Below, piece by piece: positions 60,838 to 64,000 of a stretch of 64,000 bases of DNA (within the stretch, counting starts at the first letter, position 1; every line of letters begins with the position of its first letter). Made by a program: the position numbers and the translations under genes. The DNA is from Rhizobium sp. FKL33. Its GTDB lineage: Bacteria; Pseudomonadota; Alphaproteobacteria; Rhizobiales; Rhizobiaceae. Where the stretch lies: the NCBI RefSeq assembly GCF_005222915.1, contig NZ_STFX01000036.1, positions 22,037 through 86,036 on the forward strand, written 5' to 3'. The notes below the pieces were generated by a model. The model was not told the origin of the DNA. It did no database searches and saw nothing but the letters and a program-made list of their open reading frames with translations.

Positions 60838-62778
60838 TCAGCCCGCCCGCGACTGCGGCTTGTCCTCTCGAAACCGAAAGGCGTGATCGAGTTGGAGGCG
60901 GGCCACGTCTTCAGCCGACAGGTTCCTAGCCTCGGCAAGACTGTCGGCCAAGGCGGACACGAAGTCTTTGTTCTCGCGGATGATCGTCCTTGTCTCCTCG
61001 AACGCCTGTTTCAGAAGCGCATCAACGCGCGACCAGATGGCGGGATTGAACTGACGGAGCCGGGCAAGCTGGCCGTTGCCCTTGAAGGGTTCGGAGACAA
61101 GGCTCTGGCCCATGCCATAGACTGCCTCGTATGAGGTCGCATAGTTCGTTGCGCGCACCAGATCAGAATTCTGGTGTCCGCCGCATCCGTCGCTGTGAGC
61201 ACCAAAGAACTCGGTCTCGGACGCCATGCCGCCAAGCGTGATTTTGATTTCGTCGAGCAGAAAGCTCGGGCCCCGACCATGAAAGGGGATCTCAGTGAAA
61301 CGGCAGACGCCGAGCTGATACTCCCCGCGATCTTCAAGATAGCGGTGGGCCAGGCGCAGCTCCATCAGTTCGCGCCCTAGCGTGAGCCCGACGACGGCGT
61401 GTCCCGCCTCGTGCAGAGCCGAGGCTCGAACCCTACCTTCTGGAATAAACGAGATCTTGGGCAGGCAGGCGCGGATGGCTTCCATTCCTACCTTTGTTCC
61501 GCTGTCACGTGCCCAGCGACGAATGACCCGAGCGAGCCTCTCGAGCGATGCGCCCGTATCTCCCTCGGTTGCCATGGCGATTTCCTCTCGAAAGTCGGTC
61601 GGTATGGTCCAATCGAGATACCTCTCAAGGATGAGGCAGCGATCGTCGGCACCCGGAGGATCGATCCGGATGTGCGTATCGATACGCCCGGGCCGGATCA
61701 CAGCCTCATCGATGACGTCGATCCGGTTGGTGGTGGCGACCACCACCGTCCCCACACGCCTCTCGACCCCGTCCAGGCATTCCAACAAACCGTTGGTCAC
61801 GCCTCTGAGATAATCACCTGTGTCGGACTCGAGGTCACGATTGCGGAAATTGTCCAACTCGTCGATCAGCAGAATGGATGCCTCGTATGCGGACGCCGTC
61901 TTGAAGGTTTCTCGCATGGCCTTGAGAGCGTCGCCTTGGTGACCGTGCGACTGCCACCGCGCATATGACCCGGAGACAAGAGGTACGTCACAGGCTTCTG
62001 CCAACAGACGGGCGAACCGGGTCTTGCCAGTACCCGGAGGACCGTAGAGCAGGATGCCCCGCTCGATCTCGGACCAAGGCAAAGCGCCCGCTCTAAACTT
62101 GGTGAGGTCGGCCACCATCTGCTTGCCCCATGCAGTCGCGTCCCCATAGCCCTCGAGGTCACGCAATGCTTTCGCCTGAGATTGGCGGCGTGCAGCCTCA
62201 TCGATGTCAGCGTTGGACATCCTCATCTTCTTCGCCTGAGCAAGCCTATCGGCCGATTGCCGGATCGACTTGCCGTCACGAAACAGGATCCGAAGGTCTT
62301 TCCAGTCCGCCCGCGCAATAATGTCGGCAATCTCCTTGCCGATGACCTCACCTCGGATCAGTTTGATCGCGGAGGTCACCAGCCCTGCGTCCGGAGGCGC
62401 GAGCTTGATCAGGAACTCGCAGGCAAGTCGGAAATGCGTCGGGATGAGGTCTTCAGACGCGAACAAGAAGACATTCCGGTTATAGATCGTGGCGTCGCCG
62501 TGCATCCGCGTTAATAACGCGGTGCTGTCGGAAAACGCACAGACCGAAGTCTTGTCCTGGGCCATTCTGATGCCCCTCAGGTCCCGCCTGAGAAACAACC
62601 TCTCCGCCGCGAGTTCATAAGTGGATAATCTTTCAGGGTCGTCCACGACGATGCAGGCGACGAATGCCACATCGCGGTCGATCACAGACCTCAGCGCCCG
62701 CCGAAGCGCGCAGTGGGCCATCGCTTCTGGAAGACTTCCGATGTCATAGGGAAGGTTGCGCATCGGTCCACGTCTCAA
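60838..62778 (-). CDS. Soluble FtsH-like AAA+ ATPase fused to an M41 metalloprotease
   Basis: The 646-residue product has a unique N-terminal region of about 235 residues and then an AAA+ module with Walker A GPPGTGKT (about 246-253), Walker B ILLIDELD (about 302-309) and RPGR (about 362-365). The M41 zinc protease domain follows with HEAGH (456-460) and the third zinc ligand in NSDLVRAT. FtsH's two N-terminal membrane helices are absent, so this is a cytosolic energy-dependent protease with an unusual N-terminal domain. It overlaps the small upstream gene by 4 bp and is followed by a metallophosphoesterase. Substrate and role are unknown. Confidence 0.9.
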   Translation of the reverse strand: MRRGPMRNLPYDIGSLPEAMAHCALRRALRSVIDRDVAFVACIVVDDPERLSTYELAAERLFLRRDLRGIRMAQDKTSVCAFSDSTALLTRMHGDATIYNRNVFLFASEDLIPTHFRLACEFLIKLAPPDAGLVTSAIKLIRGEVIGKEIADIIARADWKDLRILFRDGKSIRQSADRLAQAKKMRMSNADIDEAARRQSQAKALRDLEGYGDATAWGKQMVADLTKFRAGALPWSEIERGILLYGPPGTGKTRFARLLAEACDVPLVSGSYARWQSHGHQGDALKAMRETFKTASAYEASILLIDELDNFRNRDLESDTGDYLRGVTNGLLECLDGVERRVGTVVVATTNRIDVIDEAVIRPGRIDTHIRIDPPGADDRCLILERYLDWTIPTDFREEIAMATEGDTGASLERLARVIRRWARDSGTKVGMEAIRACLPKISFIPEGRVRASALHEAGHAVVGLTLGRELMELRLAHRYLEDRGEYQLGVCRFTEIPFHGRGPSFLLDEIKITLGGMASETEFFGAHSDGCGGHQNSDLVRATNYATSYEAVYGMGQSLVSEPFKGNGQLARLRQFNPAIWSRVDALLKQAFEETRTIIRENKDFVSALADSLAEARNLSAEDVARLQLDHAFRFREDKPQSRAG

Positions 62779-63116
62779 AAATCGAAATCCAGATTGAAAG
62801 GTTGATACGGCTGACCGAGCCGGTACCAGCGTGACAGCGTCCGCGCGATGCCCGCCTTCTTGTCGAAATAGTAGAGCTCAGACGTCTTTACACGCTCTGT
62901 CCCAACGGTCGGATGGTCCCAGACGAAACCCTCCAGGCAGGCCGTTGGACGAACCGCAAGACTCCAATCTGTGATGTCGACGAATGAAGTAGATAGAGTG
63001 AATCCCTTGGTACCCACCCCGCGCAAGTCGGCTGCCAATGCTTCGAGCCTTATGGCCAGGTCTTCCCGTTGCAGGCGTCGAGGCCCATATTCAAACTCTG
63101 CAGCTGATACGTTCAT
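62775..63116 (-). CDS. Small protein of unknown function, first gene of the AAA-M41 operon
   Basis: The 113-residue product (ATG 63116, with GGAGAGG upstream) has a helical N-terminus (LQREDLAIRLEALAADLRGV), a beta-rich middle (FTLSTSFVDITDWSLAV) and an aromatic C-terminus (SRWYRLGQPYQPFNLDFDF). The C-terminal aromatic tail could be a degron or adaptor peptide for the protease, but this is speculation. No family is recognised. The longer reading to 63203 lacks a ribosome site. Confidence 0.7.
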   Translation of the reverse strand: MNVSAAEFEYGPRRLQREDLAIRLEALAADLRGVGTKGFTLSTSFVDITDWSLAVRPTACLEGFVWDHPTVGTERVKTSELYYFDKKAGIARTLSRWYRLGQPYQPFNLDFDF

Positions 63117-63419
63117 ACACCTCTCCAAACTCCTGAGGAGCAATCCGCTTCCCGGCATCAATGGCGCACAGATCGGAGGGCGTCTCCTCCAGTCGCACTG
63201 CATCTTTGTCGAGCTTTCCAGTCGGTCGCCCCATATCGCGCTTCACGACTAATGATTCGCTCCGTCTGATGCCCTTGTGTAGCGGTCGTCGGAGTTTTCG
63301 TCTAGCCCAAATGATTTATTTAAAATCCCATGGGATGGAGAATGCATCCTATTGGATTTGAAATCAATGCTCCGCGAAGTGTCGTTGACATGGGAAGACT
63401 TCAAGTCATTCCTCATTCC
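63117..63419. other. Divergent control region between the AAA-M41 operon and the XRE gene
   Basis: About 300 bp without a gene. It should contain the promoters of both divergent units. The only structure noted is a cluster of inverted repeats at 63323-63365 near the XRE start. Nothing else is recognised. Confidence 0.45.
63325..63336. promoter_or_regulatory. Possible operator near the XRE gene
   Basis: ATCCCATGGGAT is a perfect 12-bp palindrome flanked by related GGATG/CATCC and AAATCC/GGATTT repeats, 84 bp upstream of the XRE start. An XRE-type protein could bind here. Confidence 0.4.
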
Positions 63420-63722
63420 ATGAGCGAAAAAGTCCCAGGAAACCTTCTGCGCGCGGCGAGGGAGCTGCTAGGGTGGAGTCAACGTGAGCTAGCTGACAGA
63501 GCAGGCTGCGGAATTGTCACCGTTCAACGTATCGAGAAAGGCGGGGCCTTTCACGTGGAGGGCACTCGCGACAAAATCGTTGGTGCGATCCAAAGCGCTG
63601 GAATTCGCTTTCTTCCCCAAACCTCGACTGAGGGTGCTGGTATACGGTGGGCGACGCCAGCTGACCAACCTGCGGAGCGACCCGCTATACACAGGGGCAG
63701 AAAGTCTGAAATTGATGCATAG
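63420..63722 (+). CDS. XRE-family helix-turn-helix regulator
   Basis: The 100-residue product has an N-terminal XRE/Cro helix-turn-helix (LLGWSQRELADRAGCGIVTV, then RIEKGGAFHV) and a short C-terminal tail. It is divergent from the AAA-M41 operon and may control it. ATG 63420 is the best internal start; an in-frame start at 63330 adds 30 residues with no homology. Confidence 0.8.
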   Translation: MSEKVPGNLLRAARELLGWSQRELADRAGCGIVTVQRIEKGGAFHVEGTRDKIVGAIQSAGIRFLPQTSTEGAGIRWATPADQPAERPAIHRGRKSEIDA

Positions 63723-63953
63723 TTCTATTTGGGCAGTCCTCAATATGCTCCGGGTTCTCTTTACGCGATGCATAGTTTACCGTGGCACGTTCCAAAACTT
63801 GTTGCCTCGCGAGTAAAATTAATCTATTGAATAATCACGGTACAGGCTGGGAAGCCGATGACCGTGAAGGGATAGAAAATGTCTTCCTTGGTGTTTGCGC
63901 CAAGGCTGCTTTCGCGGTGTTTTTATGCGTGTGTTGTGGGGAACGCCGAGTTT

Positions 63954-64000
63954 CTCCCTCTCCCTCTCCCTCTCCCTCTCCCTCTCCCTCTCCCTCTCCC
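63954..64000. repeat. Hexanucleotide tandem repeat (CTCCCT)n at the window end
   Basis: CTCCCT is repeated nearly eight times without error from about 63954 to the last base and continues outside the window. The 230 bp between the XRE gene and this repeat contain no recognisable gene. Confidence 0.9.

Noticed and set aside
1..64000. CRISPR arrays, rRNA genes or complete insertion sequences
   Set aside because: No regularly spaced direct repeats, no rRNA sequence and no transposase reading were seen; the only recombinase is the short integrase at 58688.

Overview
The window is GC-rich DNA from an alphaproteobacterium, most likely a member of the Rhizobiaceae or a close relative. Evidence for this is the DmeR/DmeF pair, HmrR-type copper regulators, an arsR-arsC-aqpS-arsC-arsH cluster of the rhizobial type, a bacterial transglutaminase-like (C93) peptidase and a rhizobial-style MotA. 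There are no rRNA genes, replication genes or core housekeeping genes. The gene content fits an accessory replicon or a large genomic island devoted to metal and metalloid resistance; plasmid versus island cannot be decided here.

Layout. 1-7 kb: a Crp/Fnr-like regulator, the Ni/Co exporter pair dmeRF, the Cu(I) ATPase copA with its regulator, a degenerate tRNA-like gene, a membrane-bound class III cyclase and a TetR regulator. 7-10.4 kb: a small broken membrane-protein operon and a compact three-gene cassette of unknown function with a TIGR04255-like protein. 10.5-19 kb (mostly minus strand): DUF411, CusA, CusB, a FixH-like protein, cytochrome c', cytochrome b561, a Cys-rich four-helix copper-storage protein, DUF305 and small exported Cys/His-rich proteins. 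19-25 kb (plus): an operon behind a CueR-type promoter with lipoprotein, CusC-like channel, multicopper oxidase, cupredoxin, CusF and a second cyclase. 25-30 kb: a second Cu/Ag ATPase, a lipoprotein, a ferredoxin and a DHA2 MFS pump, the last two behind CueR-like promoters. 30-32 kb: a TetR/reductase pair that looks more AT-rich. 32-37.5 kb: orphan motA, a GNAT protein, YchJ- and YkgJ-like proteins, and a TerD/VWA pair. 37.5-43.9 kb: a nine-gene minus-strand operon behind a ZntR-type operator, joining a Zn/Cd ATPase to SCO, PCu(A)C-like proteins and DsbA/DsbB. 43.9-48.7 kb: a methyltransferase, an acyltransferase, a C93 peptidase, mntH with a perfect Fur-like palindrome, and a GNAT. 48.7-52.3 kb: the arsenic operon, in which arsH carries an in-frame stop, then a TauE-like permease. 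52.3-55.6 kb: a short CDF protein and a MerR-controlled operon (MerT-like fusion, thioredoxin, CcdA, YnfA). 55.6-58.6 kb: a second ArsR with a flavoprotein and an MFS pump. 58.7-64 kb: a tyrosine recombinase, a truncated SRAP gene, a zinc-ribbon protein, an operon coding for a soluble AAA+/M41 protease, a phosphoesterase and a small unknown protein, an XRE regulator, and a hexanucleotide repeat running off the end.

How it works together. Copper is handled in layers: cytosolic export (two P1B ATPases), periplasmic oxidation, binding and chaperoning (multicopper oxidase, cupredoxin, CusF, DUF411, DUF305), trans-envelope efflux (CusCBA, encoded on opposite strands) and storage (four-helix Cys protein). 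At least two, probably four, promoters share the 19-bp-spaced MerR/CueR architecture, so the CueR/HmrR protein at 4.5 kb probably coordinates them. Zinc/cadmium, nickel/cobalt, manganese and arsenic each have their own sensor and a recognisable operator. The least explained parts are the Zn-ATPase/SCO/Dsb operon, the AAA-M41 protease operon, the TIGR04255 cassette and the MerT-like fusion operon.
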